Below, one piece after another: positions 43,372 through 53,071 of a stretch of DNA of 64,000 nucleotides. Origin of the DNA: GCA-2720975 sp964469565 (GTDB taxonomy: Bacteria > Planctomycetota > UBA1135 > GCA-002686595); NCBI GenBank assembly GCA_964469565.1, contig CAYXZD010000005.1:62001-126000 (forward strand). Reading direction: 5' to 3'. How positions within the stretch are numbered: the stretch's first letter is position 1; each line of letters begins with the position of its first letter. The notes beneath the pieces were generated by a model. The model was given only the letters and a program-made list of their open reading frames with translations. It had not been told where the DNA came from and searched no databases. Position numbers and translations under genes: made by a program.

Positions 43372-45378
43372 CTAGTCCTCGTGATGCTTGGCCTCAGCCG
43401 CCAACACCCTGGCCTGCTCAGCGGCCGGCATCGGGGAGAAGCGGGCGAACTCCATGGAATACGAGCCCTCTCCTGCGGTCTGGGACTTCAAATCTCGGTG
43501 GTAGGTCTGCACCAGGGACAAAGGCGCCTCTGCCACAATCACCGTGATCTTTCCGTCCTCCTCATTGGACTGGTCGAGGACGTGGCCGCGGCGCTGACTC
43601 GTCAAGTCACTAAAAATCGTGCCAGCGTCGTCCGTCGGCACGTGGATCTCTAGCTTCATCACGGGCTCGAGCAGAACGGGCTTGGCAGCTTCAAATCCAG
43701 TGCGAAATGCCCTAGCCCCTGCTGCCCGGAAACTGCCCTCATCCGAATCAACCGCATGGAACTTGCCGTCGTACACCTCAGCCTCCACGTCAACCACCTT
43801 GCCATTGGTCAAGATTCCGTCCGCGCAGATGTCCACAATGCCCTTCTCCACGGCGGGGATCAGGTTTCGCGGAATCGATCCACCCACCACAGAATCCTTG
43901 AACACTACGCCGCTACCTGAGGGGAGGGGCTTCAGGCGCAGGTAGCACTCACCAAACTGCCCCCGCCCCCCGCTCTGTTTCTTATGGCGGTGGTGGCCTT
44001 CCGCTGGCTTGCTGATCGTCTCACGGAACGCGATTTTGGGCGCGGAGGTCTCAACCTCTACCCCATACCGGCGCTTCATGCGGTCAAACAGAAGCTGCAA
44101 ATGCAGGTCGCTCATCCCGTAGACCACCACCTCGTGTGTGTCCTTGTCGTGATCCACGCGCACGGTCACATCCTCACTCGTCAGCTTATTGAGTGACTCC
44201 CCAATCTTCTGCTCATCGGCACGTGATTTTGGAAGAACCGCCAATCCAACCATCGGAGTCGGTGGAGTCGGCACGGGGACATGAACGACTTCCTCGTTGG
44301 GATGGGAAAACAGGGCCCAGACTCCAAGGCCCTCAACCTTCGAGAAGGCCACAACATCGCCAGGTCCCGCTGACTCCACCGTCTCGTGATTCTTGCCCAC
44401 CATGCGGAAGAGGCCGCCTAGCTTCTCACCCTTGCCGCCGTCGACTCCGCAGACGGATTCTCCCGCCTTCAGAGTCCCCCGGTGAATGCGCACAAGGCAG
44501 ATCTTTCCCACGTGCGGGTCGCTGGCCACACTGAACACCGTGCCGGCCAACGGAGCAGATGGGTCCGGGCTAATGACCTCCCCGTCAGTATCGAGGGTGG
44601 GCAAGCACTCGGGGCTGGGCGAGAATCGTCGCAAATACTCGAGTACGCGGTCCACGGCGAGGCCGCTCTCGGGATTGCAGACTAGGACGGGCACCAGATT
44701 GCCAGATGCGATAGCTCGCGGCATGTGCTCCTCCAACTGTTCCTCGGTCAGCTCTTGGCTTTCGATGTACTCCATCAGGAGGTCTTCATCCTCACAGCCA
44801 TCCATCACACGATCCTTCAGGCGCGCCGACCATTCACTCTCGGGGTTGAGGATGGCCCGGCTCACACTCGAAAAGCCAGCACCACTCGCATCAGGTAAGA
44901 GCACGGGCACACACTCGTGCCCGACACCCTCCCGCAATTCGGCAATCGTCGTCTCAAAGTCTGCGTTCTCTCCATCGAGGTGGGTCAAAATGATCGCCCG
45001 CCCACGGCCCATCGCTAGGGCCTGCTTCATCTTGGTCCGCAGATTGTAGGTCGCCCCACTTGTGCAGCTGACAACCCCTACCACGAGGTCTGCGCTAAAC
45101 ATGGCAGACTGCACCTCAGCCACAAACTCCGGGTAGCCGGGAGTGTCCATCAAGGTCCATGTACAATCCTTGTGCTGAGCCCATACCGCTGACATATGTA
45201 GGGTGTGCTGTTTGTCTTGCTCCTCGGGCTCGGTGTCACAAATGCTCGTCTTGTCCGCGACCGAGCCCTTCCGTGCAGAGGCACCCATCAGGTGAGCAAA
45301 GGCGTCGACAAGGGTGGTCTTTCCCGATGAGGGGTGGCCCACGAAAGCAATATTGCGGAGGGATTTCAGCTCGGTCAT
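43372..45378 (-). CDS. Elongation factor G-like GTPase (FusA2 type)
   Basis: 668 aa from ATG 45378; the longer frame from 45441 adds 21 non-family residues. Ribosomal translocase-like five-domain protein. P-loop GHPSSGKT (14-21), G3 DTPGYPEF, effector domain II (PLAGTVFSVASDPHVGKICL), domain III (PKSRADEQKIGESLNKLTSE), domain IV (KQSGGRGQFGECYLRLKP) and domain V (PVMKLEIHVPTDDAGTIFSDLTSQRRGHV). G4 reads THLDG where canonical EF-G has NKxD. It matches the EF-G II paralogue group and not the housekeeping FusA, which sits in the str operon. Exact role of this group is unclear. Confidence 0.88.
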   Translation of the reverse strand: MTELKSLRNIAFVGHPSSGKTTLVDAFAHLMGASARKGSVADKTSICDTEPEEQDKQHTLHMSAVWAQHKDCTWTLMDTPGYPEFVAEVQSAMFSADLVVGVVSCTSGATYNLRTKMKQALAMGRGRAIILTHLDGENADFETTIAELREGVGHECVPVLLPDASGAGFSSVSRAILNPESEWSARLKDRVMDGCEDEDLLMEYIESQELTEEQLEEHMPRAIASGNLVPVLVCNPESGLAVDRVLEYLRRFSPSPECLPTLDTDGEVISPDPSAPLAGTVFSVASDPHVGKICLVRIHRGTLKAGESVCGVDGGKGEKLGGLFRMVGKNHETVESAGPGDVVAFSKVEGLGVWALFSHPNEEVVHVPVPTPPTPMVGLAVLPKSRADEQKIGESLNKLTSEDVTVRVDHDKDTHEVVVYGMSDLHLQLLFDRMKRRYGVEVETSAPKIAFRETISKPAEGHHRHKKQSGGRGQFGECYLRLKPLPSGSGVVFKDSVVGGSIPRNLIPAVEKGIVDICADGILTNGKVVDVEAEVYDGKFHAVDSDEGSFRAAGARAFRTGFEAAKPVLLEPVMKLEIHVPTDDAGTIFSDLTSQRRGHVLDQSNEEDGKITVIVAEAPLSLVQTYHRDLKSQTAGEGSYSMEFARFSPMPAAEQARVLAAEAKHHED

Positions 45379-45608
45379 GGAGTTTGGCAGGGGGTCTGGG
45401 GGTGAGAGAGGATGGCAAGGAGCGCCATCAGAACTACACACATCGTACTCCTACACACCCAAACTGGCATGAAGCAAAAGGACGCACAATACTGGGGTCT
45501 TAGCCCGTAGATATTCCACCACCGGCCACTGACGGGGGGAGTGCCATCCCTGCACAAGCGCAAGAATCCAGTCTCCCCCTAGCTCCTAAGGCAATCCAAT
45601 CCCCCCTA

Positions 45609-45635
45609 ACCCTTGGCCCCCTCGGGGCCAAGGGT
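45609..45635. terminator. Hairpin downstream of the OmpA-like gene
   Basis: ACCCTTGGCCCC-CTC-GGGGCCAAGGGT is a perfect 12-bp stem with 3-nt loop, 30 nt after the stop of the gene at 45666 (minus strand). The remaining 287-nt gap up to 45378 shows no other feature. No clear T-run on the minus side, so efficiency is uncertain. Confidence 0.72.
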
Positions 45636-45665
45636 GGGGTCCCGTCGGACGCTGTTTGCGTGTTC

Positions 45666-46364
45666 CTAGCGCCCCTGACGAACGACAACTTCCACTCGCC
45701 GATTTCGGGCTTTGGCGGCTGCGGACTGATTGTCTGTCACTGGACGATGCTGCCCGAAGCCTGCGACGACAAAGCGCTCATCAGCAATCTTGCAGGTGCG
45801 CACAAGGTAATCCACCACGGCCATGGAGCGACGGATGGACAGGTGCCTGTTCGACTCGAATTTCGATTTTCGAATGGGGTCCGAATCAGTGTGGCCCTCT
45901 ACATGAAACACCGCGTCTCCTGCAAACTCGGATCTTAGTCGGCCAGCGAGGGTCCGCAGGGCATCCCTGCCCGAAGAGCTGATCGTAGCCTTGCCAGAAC
46001 CGAAGGTCACCGCACTAGGAATCGTGAAGACGACATCCGACCCCCGGCGTTCCACCGAAATGCCCGCAGCCTCAAGATCTGGGAAGGCAGTCTGCGCGCT
46101 CTGCTGCTGTTCGAGGTCTGCAGTCGCGGCCTCGAGGGCCAAGGCCAGCTGGTCGCACTCATTCTGCAATCTTGCCACGTCTTCACCCAAGGCAGCGTTT
46201 TGGGTGTAAAGCCTCTGCTGCTCCGCGTGGCTTTCTTCAAGAGCCAAGCTCTTTGCCTGCATGGAAGCACATCCACTGAGCAAGGCTGAAAGCGGCACTG
46301 CAAAGGCCACACACCGCAAGGCTGCTCGCAGGGTGATCAGCTTGCTGTTTAGAGTTGTGTTCAT
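45666..46364 (-). CDS. OmpA/Pal-like peptidoglycan-associated lipoprotein
   Basis: 232 aa. Signal peptide with lipobox LLSGC (Cys32), then a coiled-coil stretch of about residues 40-90 (ALEESHAEQQRLYTQNAALG), and a C-terminal OmpA domain: VTFGSGKATISSSGRDALRT, VEGHTDSDPI, SNRHLSIRRSMAVVDYLV, FVVAGFGQHRPV and NRRVEVVV. It would tether the outer membrane to peptidoglycan. The coiled coil is unlike Pal and closer to MotB- or FlgO-like anchors. It lies between pilD and the EF-G paralogue. Confidence 0.9.
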   Translation of the reverse strand: MNTTLNSKLITLRAALRCVAFAVPLSALLSGCASMQAKSLALEESHAEQQRLYTQNAALGEDVARLQNECDQLALALEAATADLEQQQSAQTAFPDLEAAGISVERRGSDVVFTIPSAVTFGSGKATISSSGRDALRTLAGRLRSEFAGDAVFHVEGHTDSDPIRKSKFESNRHLSIRRSMAVVDYLVRTCKIADERFVVAGFGQHRPVTDNQSAAAKARNRRVEVVVRQGR

Positions 46365-46429
46365 CTTCGTTCCCCCTTAGATGTCACGGGTTGAGTAGGT
46401 CACCGGAATCCGCCGCCCCACCGCAGGGG

Positions 46430-47353
46430 CTACGGCCACAGTTGACTCAAATCATCCCAAGCCAGAAGGGCAATTCCAATCCCTACTCCCAAGAACGGTC
46501 CAAAAGGCAGATAGCGCCCTGCTAGGCGTGCGATGCGCATGGAACGTCCCACGGAATCCAGCCTGCCCCGCTGACCTGCACGCCTACGTGACAGGACGAA
46601 GAATCGCACCATATTGAGTAGACCAAACACCGATGCCAAGAGGGCGGCAACCGCGAGGGCCCCTAGGGAACCGGCGGGTCCTACGAACCCCCCCCCCGCG
46701 GCGAGAAGTTTGACATCTCCCAGGCCCATGGCCTCCACACCGTAGACCCACTTCCCAAGCCAACCAATGAGGAGCAGGATCCCTGCCCCGGTGAGCATGC
46801 CCGCCACGCATGAGAGCAATGCCCCGCCCGGGCCGACGGCCAGTCCCCCTCCTGAGGAGACTTGCTGAGCCACCCATGATGCGTCGTGCAGGCTGGGGAT
46901 GAACAAGGCCGCGAGGGGAGCCAGAACACACCCCCCGAGGGAGACTTCATCGGGGATTTGAAAACAATCGAAATCCACCATGGTTGCCACCAACAAACCT
47001 GAAAGCACGGTGGACCAGATCAGCCAGGTCGCAACGTGTTCAGGGCCAGCCACGCGGACAGCGGTGTACCAAAGGGCAGCGTTTGCGGCCTCGACGATTG
47101 GGTAGCGAACGCGGATAGAAGCCTTGCAATGAATACACTTGCCCCTCTGGAAGATCCAAGACAAGAGGGGGATGTTCTCCCGCCAACTAAGGGTCGTGCC
47201 ACAACAGGGACATAGGGAGCGCCGAGGGCAGGCTACGCCCATGCCCTCGATGGGAAGACGGTGGATACACACATTGAGGAATGAGCCCACCAGCAGACCG
47301 AAGAGGGCCCAAATCCATGCCGACGCAGACATTGCCAGTTCAGTCCAATCCAT
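46430..47353 (-). CDS. pilD: Prepilin peptidase / N-methyltransferase
   Basis: 307-aa inner-membrane aspartyl protease that cleaves and N-methylates prepilins and type II secretion pseudopilins. N-terminal LLVGSFLNVCIHRLP is canonical; the cytoplasmic loop has two CxxC pairs (CPCC and CIHC). The catalytic region has DFDCFQIPDE (127-136) and GLGDVKLLAAGG (209-220, Asp212). Hydrophobic helices complete the fold. An insert of about 25 residues near 155-180 is Gly/Ser-rich. Separated from the pil operon by the OmpA-like and EF-G genes; six nt follow the lipoprotein gene at 47360. Confidence 0.94.
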   Translation of the reverse strand: MDWTELAMSASAWIWALFGLLVGSFLNVCIHRLPIEGMGVACPRRSLCPCCGTTLSWRENIPLLSWIFQRGKCIHCKASIRVRYPIVEAANAALWYTAVRVAGPEHVATWLIWSTVLSGLLVATMVDFDCFQIPDEVSLGGCVLAPLAALFIPSLHDASWVAQQVSSGGGLAVGPGGALLSCVAGMLTGAGILLLIGWLGKWVYGVEAMGLGDVKLLAAGGGFVGPAGSLGALAVAALLASVFGLLNMVRFFVLSRRRAGQRGRLDSVGRSMRIARLAGRYLPFGPFLGVGIGIALLAWDDLSQLWP

Positions 47354-47359
47354 GGGGAT

Positions 47360-49231
47360 CTAGTGCTGCGGCGCCCAAAAGAGATTCACGAAGTCGATAC
47401 TAGGAGGGTCCCAGAGTTCCCCGGGAGGCACATAGAGATCGAGCAGGACTCGAACCTGACCTTCACCCTCAAGTAGCCGGGGATGTTGAACGGCGCGGGC
47501 TCGGTCAATCGGCCCCTCGGCAGGCAGATAGCTCACTTCGAAGGATCCTGCTCCTCGCCTTGCCCCCACCTCGGCATCGAGCCAGTGATAGCTGCTCACG
47601 AGTGCGGGCACCGGCGTGGTGACGGCTGCAAGGTGGAGCGTCGTGGTTAGAGGATTTCGCGTGGGGCGTTCGAAGCGCATGTCGGGCACCGATGCAGTCG
47701 GATCCATGCGCAGCCCGCCCCCCTCCTTCAAGAGCCACAACTGACGCGGTGGTTGATCAATGCGACCCTCGACCCGGATCCAGCCCCCCGCGACCAAGAG
47801 TAGGGGTGTGTTCACAACCAACTCCCCAGAGATGACCAAGTCTCCCCCAGCGACTAGGACAGTAAAGTCCCAGCCCTCAGCACGGGCCCGGGCAAGCCAT
47901 TCTCCCACACTCTCTCCCTTCACGTAGGGATGATTGGCCCGCTCGGCTCCGACGGGCTCTCCTTCGAGGTATTCGCATTGCCGGTCGAGGCGCCCCGCAA
48001 TCTCCATCCGACCTTGGGATCGTAGTACGCGCAGGCCCCGGCCCGGTCCAAGATCCAGGGTTCGCCCGCTGGGGACCCGCAGGGCGGTAGTGTGGACGTC
48101 CCTGCGGGCTTCAATCCCGACCAGCGCCAAGGCCCCCAATTCACCTGTGCCCGCTGCCAAGGGGTACCGCACCCCCAACGCTCCACCGTCCCCCCAATGG
48201 GCCAAGCCATCGCTCCCTGGCACCGGCACCGAAACAAATCCCTCACGGTCAGAAAACGAAAGCTGGACGATCGACTTGGATTCCGCTCCTGTAGGGCCAG
48301 TTGGTGAGGCACGGCGCACCTGAAAGGGCATCGAGCGCAGGCGACTAGCTGATGGCCAAACCGGATTCCCTCCGTAGTCCGTCAATGTCACCCCCGCTGC
48401 CTCGAGTATGTATTTCCCTGGTTCGAGCCTCTCCTCCGGCATCAACTCAATGACCGCATGGGGCTGCAACAACCCCAGGCTGCCCTCGGGGTGATTGGCA
48501 AGGAACCGCGACCGAACTCCACACGATCGACTCTCCTCACTTCCTCCAAAGCGCTGAATTCGGAACTCACTCTCTCTGAGTGAAGATGGGTCGAGAGGCT
48601 CGGAACACTCGAGCAGCAGAGGCTCCCCTGGTTGGATGTGCCTCTGATCGTCCAGCCCCACCAACGCCCCGACGCCCGGAGAGGCATCATCAAAAACAAA
48701 TCCGCGCCGACCGGGTCCCACCGCTGCTGTGGAAAAGGCCCAGGTGAAACACTGGGCCAGCGGCTCCCCCCTCACGGATCGCAGGCCATCCAGGCGCGGG
48801 AAACCCACCACATCAAGGCGGTACTCCATATCGGGTCGGTACCCCCCATCACTGAGATTTGCTGAAAGCACAGGACTCGGCACGAAACGCGCCTGCCGCC
48901 CCATGACATCCCAACGCCCCACTGCTTGACCACCCTCGGTATCCGTTATTCTCAGACTCGTGCTGGTGATCGACGCTGGATCGAGGGCGCTTGAGAAGGT
49001 GAGGACGAGTTCCTCGTTGAGGTAAACGCCCCGGCCATCCGCGGGTTGCAAGTCCAGCAGCAAGAGGGGTACAGGCACCGACTCGCTGGTTCCGCAGGCG
49101 CCCAACCCCAAGGCCATCCCCAGCACGCCCACCCCGTGGTAGGCGCACCTGCGGACTCCCAGCGTCCGGATCTTGAAACCCGTTCGCCGGAGCGCGGAGG
49201 ATTGAGAATTGAGGTCCGCCTGGGCGTGCAT
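47360..49231 (-). CDS. Big_5-containing lipoprotein C (short member)
   Basis: 623 aa with lipobox LGAC (Cys46; about 30 residues precede the hydrophobic core, so a later start is possible). Two Big_5-like domains: LVLTFSSALDPASITSTSLR (near 75-95) and PLLLECSEPLDPSSLRES (near 205). The second half keeps the beta-helix-like logic of the other family members (LRVPSGRTLDLG, DLVISGELVVNTPLLLVAGG, WIRVEGRIDQPPRQLWLL), but without the long Gly insertions. Its end (VRVLLDLYVPPGELWDPP) is also distinct. It is directly upstream of pilD (6 nt) and presumably exported through the same pathway as its relatives. Function unknown. Confidence 0.75.
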   Translation of the reverse strand: MHAQADLNSQSSALRRTGFKIRTLGVRRCAYHGVGVLGMALGLGACGTSESVPVPLLLLDLQPADGRGVYLNEELVLTFSSALDPASITSTSLRITDTEGGQAVGRWDVMGRQARFVPSPVLSANLSDGGYRPDMEYRLDVVGFPRLDGLRSVRGEPLAQCFTWAFSTAAVGPGRRGFVFDDASPGVGALVGLDDQRHIQPGEPLLLECSEPLDPSSLRESEFRIQRFGGSEESRSCGVRSRFLANHPEGSLGLLQPHAVIELMPEERLEPGKYILEAAGVTLTDYGGNPVWPSASRLRSMPFQVRRASPTGPTGAESKSIVQLSFSDREGFVSVPVPGSDGLAHWGDGGALGVRYPLAAGTGELGALALVGIEARRDVHTTALRVPSGRTLDLGPGRGLRVLRSQGRMEIAGRLDRQCEYLEGEPVGAERANHPYVKGESVGEWLARARAEGWDFTVLVAGGDLVISGELVVNTPLLLVAGGWIRVEGRIDQPPRQLWLLKEGGGLRMDPTASVPDMRFERPTRNPLTTTLHLAAVTTPVPALVSSYHWLDAEVGARRGAGSFEVSYLPAEGPIDRARAVQHPRLLEGEGQVRVLLDLYVPPGELWDPPSIDFVNLFWAPQH

Positions 49232-49288
49232 CCGCCCATTGAACCGTGCCGGACCAGCGACTGCCAGAACCGGCCGAGGATCTAACGC

Positions 49289-49325
49289 AAGAGCCCCACC
49301 CAGCAGACTGCGGGGCGGGGCTCTT
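49289..49325. terminator. Hairpin 1 between lipoprotein genes C and D
   Basis: AAGAGCCCC and GGGGCTCTT form a perfect 9-bp stem around a GC-rich loop that can fold further. It is located about 57 nt after the stop of lipoprotein D on the minus strand. Confidence 0.65.
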
Positions 49326-49331
49326 CAAGGC

Positions 49332-49364
49332 CTTGAGGAGGGAGAGTATTCGCCCTTCCTCAAG
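49332..49364. terminator. Hairpin 2 between lipoprotein genes C and D
   Basis: CTTGAGGAGGG pairs with CCCTTCCTCAAG (one bulge), 18 nt after the stop of lipoprotein D. With the adjacent hairpin at 49289-49325 this makes a tandem terminator. Confidence 0.6.
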
Positions 49365-49381
49365 TCGCTAATACTGAGTCA

Positions 49382-52300
49382 TTAGAACTCGTAAGACACC
49401 CTCAGGTGGTCCAAACCGGGCCGAGGAGCCGTCACATCAAGCTCGATCTCAAACTCAATCTCAAAGCGCATGAAGTCCCACTGATCAGCGTTCAGATCGT
49501 TGGGATCAAATGTCCAGCCCGAGGTTGTCGTGCTCGGCAGACCCGTCAATGGGTCAATCTTCGTGGTTTCAAAGCGCAACTGCACATCACTCAACGCCGG
49601 GTAGGAGTCATGCACCCCAGAGGTGATCACACGCAAGAAGTGCGGCACCAGCGAAACCATGATTTGACCTGACGACACAAAGTTGTTGGGTGAAGCACCC
49701 GTGGAGTCCAGAACAACATTGAATTCATCCGCTGCCGAGTCATAGCTCGCACTCACGATGGTGTAGAGCTGATACGTCAGGGGATCGGACTGATCCTCAA
49801 GCTTGACCGTGAAACCGCGCAAGAGCTGAGTGTTCTCCGTGTACATCTGATCCTGTGGCGCGAGGCCCGAGGCGTCCAGCACAAAGCTATACCCATCACT
49901 TCCAATATACGGAGCATTGCCCGCACTCCCCAACGCATCGGGTCCGAGGATTGGAGGCAGCTGCGAAACGGTTGAACCATTGTGCGGCACCTTTCCATCC
50001 AGAACATCTGTGCCCTCGAAACGCAGCATGACCTGGTCGAATCCGCTGGGAGCGACTCTAGCCAGCCCCAGGGGAATCCACTTCGTCTGGGCGCGGGACA
50101 GATCCCCGAAGAAGGGGATCATGTAGTCAGGTGGAATCCAGTTGGAATCACCCACCGACTGCTTGGGCCGGTGGAAGCCCACCGGAGGGGGAGCCATCGC
50201 AGGGGTCACGTCCAACCCATCATCATAGGTCTCAGCAAATCCCTGCCCAGCGGCAAGCGCTTCTAGGTCGGGGAAGATCAAGTTGATCTCGGGGTCGGGT
50301 ACGTGCAGCTGAATCAGCCCGGGGCTGCCGTCGCCACCCGCGCCCACCACCGGGCCCTCTACAAGGTCATTGATGTCGGGTAATGACTTGAAACAACCCA
50401 AGCCCTGGGGCGGCTGGTCGCTGAAGGGCAGGTTGTCCCACGGGATTCGGTCGCAGCGCCATGGTTGGGCACCGTTCTCATTCGCACCGCCCCAACTGGT
50501 GTTGCCTGCTCCGCCCTGGCCTCCCAAGGCGGAGATGGCGCGTGGGCTGTGATTGAGTTTATTGACGTTGTCACCGTACCAAGGCCCTGAATCAACGGCA
50601 TTGCCGTAAATCGTGATTTTGTCAGCACTGGAGACAATGATGTGGCCACCGGCACCGCCACCCGATCCCCCGCCCACTCGGTCGAAGAAGATCACGTTTT
50701 CGCCACCGCCCCCGGTTCCGCCTTCAGCGGCGAGGCTGCCGGCCTGAACGGCACTTCCCACGATGACCTCACCAATGGAGAGGATCTTGAGACCGCCGCC
50801 ACCGCCACCGCCGCCCGATCCCTTTTCATCACCACCATTCTGGAAGGGGTCCAAGGGGAAGGTGTCGGAGTTGACTGCGTCTCCACCTGCACCCCCACCG
50901 GCTCCTGCCCATGTGCGGGTCAGCTCACCTGTGACGAGCGCTCCGGTGGAAAGCAGGAGTGTGCCGTAGAAATCATTGGCTCCAGTGAGGTCGATGAACG
51001 GAGAGGGGCCCGGATCGCCACCCTTGGCCCGTGCCGACTGGGATACAGCACCCAGGCCATCCGCGCCGCCACCGGCACCACGCTCAATGTCAAATCCCAC
51101 CAAGGATTGAACGGGCACGAGGACCTGCCCGTTATTGCCGCCGTAGTCAAAGAGGATGTCGGGTCCGAACGCACCACCGCCGCCGCCTGCACCGCGCCGT
51201 CCGTCTTTGGTGTTCTTCGCATAGGAAGTCTCGCCACCCTCACCCCCGCCGTTGGGAACATTGAAAGCGCCCTGACCAGCGCCGCCCTGGGGAGTGGACT
51301 GTGACGTCAGGAATGACCCCACGCCCCCATCACCGCCACCGGCGTTGCCCTTGGCCCCCGACTCGGGCTGATTCGTTGTATTCAAAGTTCCCACGCCCGG
51401 GTTGTCCGATCCGCGCACCGAAATCTCTCCGAGGACTGTAACCGTCCCGGTAGCCAGAATCGTGCAGGTGTTCGGCCCCTGAATAATGAGGCGCGTTGAA
51501 GCTGGCACGTACATGTTGCGGATATCCACGACACCGTTGATCACTGCTTGCGTTCCCGTCGGAGCGCCCCCAGGTCCACCGGTAATCGTGTCGCTGACCG
51601 TGTTCAAGATGACGTCCACGCCCGGAGCGAGGTGCCAGTCAAAGGTCCCCTTCGGACCACCCGTGCCTCCAAAGTCGAAGGACGCTTTCAGTTCTCCTCC
51701 ACCCCAATCGGCGCGGGGTACTTCAAAGGCGGCCACCGTGTCTTCAAGCGAACCGAGCTCGGAACCACTCAAGCTGAATGTTTCGAGGACCTCATCCACC
51801 TCGGGGTTTCCGATTCCAGGAAAGAGGGGGTTGGCATCACCCGCTTGAACCGTGTCCGCCATGGCGAACTTGGTCAGGTTGGAGGACACCGAATCGCCCG
51901 TCAAATCCGCAAAGCCCTGTCGGACGACCACCCGCAATGGACTGTCTTGGGGCAGGATTCCACGGGGAATCATGCGCAAGGCAGAACCCGTTTCCGTGCA
52001 ATTAGCCAGCAACTCAAGGTCGGACTGGATGTCGGTCCACACGAGGCCCGTGAAATACTGAACCGACACGTAAGTCGCGTCAATGTTGAGTGGCGTCGCA
52101 TCGATCGGTTGATTGAAGTGCACAACGAACTCGACTTGGTTTTCAGCGATGCTGTAGTGGTTCAGAGGCAACTCAATCGGAATGCGACCCGTCTGATCGG
52201 ACAGATCCATCTCGAAGTAGACGTTTTGCCCACCCACGACCATGTAGGTAGCGTCAAGATCATCGGTAGCAACACCCGAGGATCCTCGGAGGCGCACGGC

Positions 52301-52912
52301 CGGAGGCCCCGGTACCGTGTCGAGGAACAGCGCAAGGGGATCTGTTGAATTCGGCGTTTGGAAATTCACCAATGATCCGGTGGTAAGGCCCTCCCCTCCC
52401 ACGCTGCGCACGGTCACTCCGCCCGAATCCGAACCTAGAACCGTTAACCGGTAGACCGTGTTGGGAGTCAGTCCAGCGTCACTAAAATCTACAGCCCGTG
52501 GGCAGTTAGGTTGGAACCGGACGACCTTCGTGTTCACACTCCCATCAGGATTTGTGGGAAAGCTGAAGGCTCCAGTGGCCGCCTGGCCATAGGGGTCGAC
52601 AATGTTGATCGTGTTCATCGACACGGTCGCAAAGTCCACCTCTAGGTTGAAGGTGATGTCGATGGGACGGTTGAGTTTCCACTCCATGCCCTCGAGCACG
52701 TTAATCCCTACGACAGAGAGTTTCTCGCCTGCCCCGATGCCAGGCGAAACAGCAGTCCCGCAGGCACCGAGCAAAGCTAGGCCTCCTAGGAGTGCGGCCA
52801 TGGAAGCCTTCTTGGAGGAGAGCAGTCGTGGGCCACGTGCGGTTCGCGCCTTAGGAGAGTTGGATTGAGTCATCTGTGAATGATTGAGGAGTCGTCCGTG
52901 AATCCGATACAT
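49382..52912 (-). CDS. Large Big_5/glycine-rich beta-helix-like lipoprotein D
   Basis: 1176-aa secreted lipoprotein (lipobox LGAC, Cys51; ATG 52873 is an alternative start). N-terminal Big_5-like domains are marked by NRPIDITFNLEVDFATVSMN and VEFVVHFNQPIDATPLNIDA. The middle part, about 440-870, is a beta-helix-like region with the motif RLIIQGPNTCTILATGTVTV and long Gly-rich inserts (GGGGGGGGLKILSIGEVIVG, GGAGGHIIVSSADKITIYG). The C-terminal part has more beta domains (QVMLRFEGTDVLDGKVPHN, LRFETTKIDPLTGLPS). The layout is the same as lipoproteins A and B but the sequence has diverged. Two hairpins follow its stop. Role unknown. Confidence 0.8.
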   Translation of the reverse strand: MYRIHGRLLNHSQMTQSNSPKARTARGPRLLSSKKASMAALLGGLALLGACGTAVSPGIGAGEKLSVVGINVLEGMEWKLNRPIDITFNLEVDFATVSMNTINIVDPYGQAATGAFSFPTNPDGSVNTKVVRFQPNCPRAVDFSDAGLTPNTVYRLTVLGSDSGGVTVRSVGGEGLTTGSLVNFQTPNSTDPLALFLDTVPGPPAVRLRGSSGVATDDLDATYMVVGGQNVYFEMDLSDQTGRIPIELPLNHYSIAENQVEFVVHFNQPIDATPLNIDATYVSVQYFTGLVWTDIQSDLELLANCTETGSALRMIPRGILPQDSPLRVVVRQGFADLTGDSVSSNLTKFAMADTVQAGDANPLFPGIGNPEVDEVLETFSLSGSELGSLEDTVAAFEVPRADWGGGELKASFDFGGTGGPKGTFDWHLAPGVDVILNTVSDTITGGPGGAPTGTQAVINGVVDIRNMYVPASTRLIIQGPNTCTILATGTVTVLGEISVRGSDNPGVGTLNTTNQPESGAKGNAGGGDGGVGSFLTSQSTPQGGAGQGAFNVPNGGGEGGETSYAKNTKDGRRGAGGGGGAFGPDILFDYGGNNGQVLVPVQSLVGFDIERGAGGGADGLGAVSQSARAKGGDPGPSPFIDLTGANDFYGTLLLSTGALVTGELTRTWAGAGGGAGGDAVNSDTFPLDPFQNGGDEKGSGGGGGGGGLKILSIGEVIVGSAVQAGSLAAEGGTGGGGENVIFFDRVGGGSGGGAGGHIIVSSADKITIYGNAVDSGPWYGDNVNKLNHSPRAISALGGQGGAGNTSWGGANENGAQPWRCDRIPWDNLPFSDQPPQGLGCFKSLPDINDLVEGPVVGAGGDGSPGLIQLHVPDPEINLIFPDLEALAAGQGFAETYDDGLDVTPAMAPPPVGFHRPKQSVGDSNWIPPDYMIPFFGDLSRAQTKWIPLGLARVAPSGFDQVMLRFEGTDVLDGKVPHNGSTVSQLPPILGPDALGSAGNAPYIGSDGYSFVLDASGLAPQDQMYTENTQLLRGFTVKLEDQSDPLTYQLYTIVSASYDSAADEFNVVLDSTGASPNNFVSSGQIMVSLVPHFLRVITSGVHDSYPALSDVQLRFETTKIDPLTGLPSTTTSGWTFDPNDLNADQWDFMRFEIEFEIELDVTAPRPGLDHLRVSYEF

Positions 52913-53071
52913 GAAGGAGAGTGCTTGGTGTAGGGGTTGGATAGCGGAATGAGATTCGCGGCCGGTTAGAAAGGGGGGATCTGAGGGGAGGGGTAGTGGA
53001 AAGGAGTGCGTAGGCCCAGGGAGGCACTCATGCTAGGTGAGTGGCACTCCATGCGGCTCGGCGCAGGCCGG

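Noticed and set aside
51548..52348. 266-aa + frame antisense to lipoprotein D
   Set aside because: Antisense shadow of a well-supported gene; no start context or domain.
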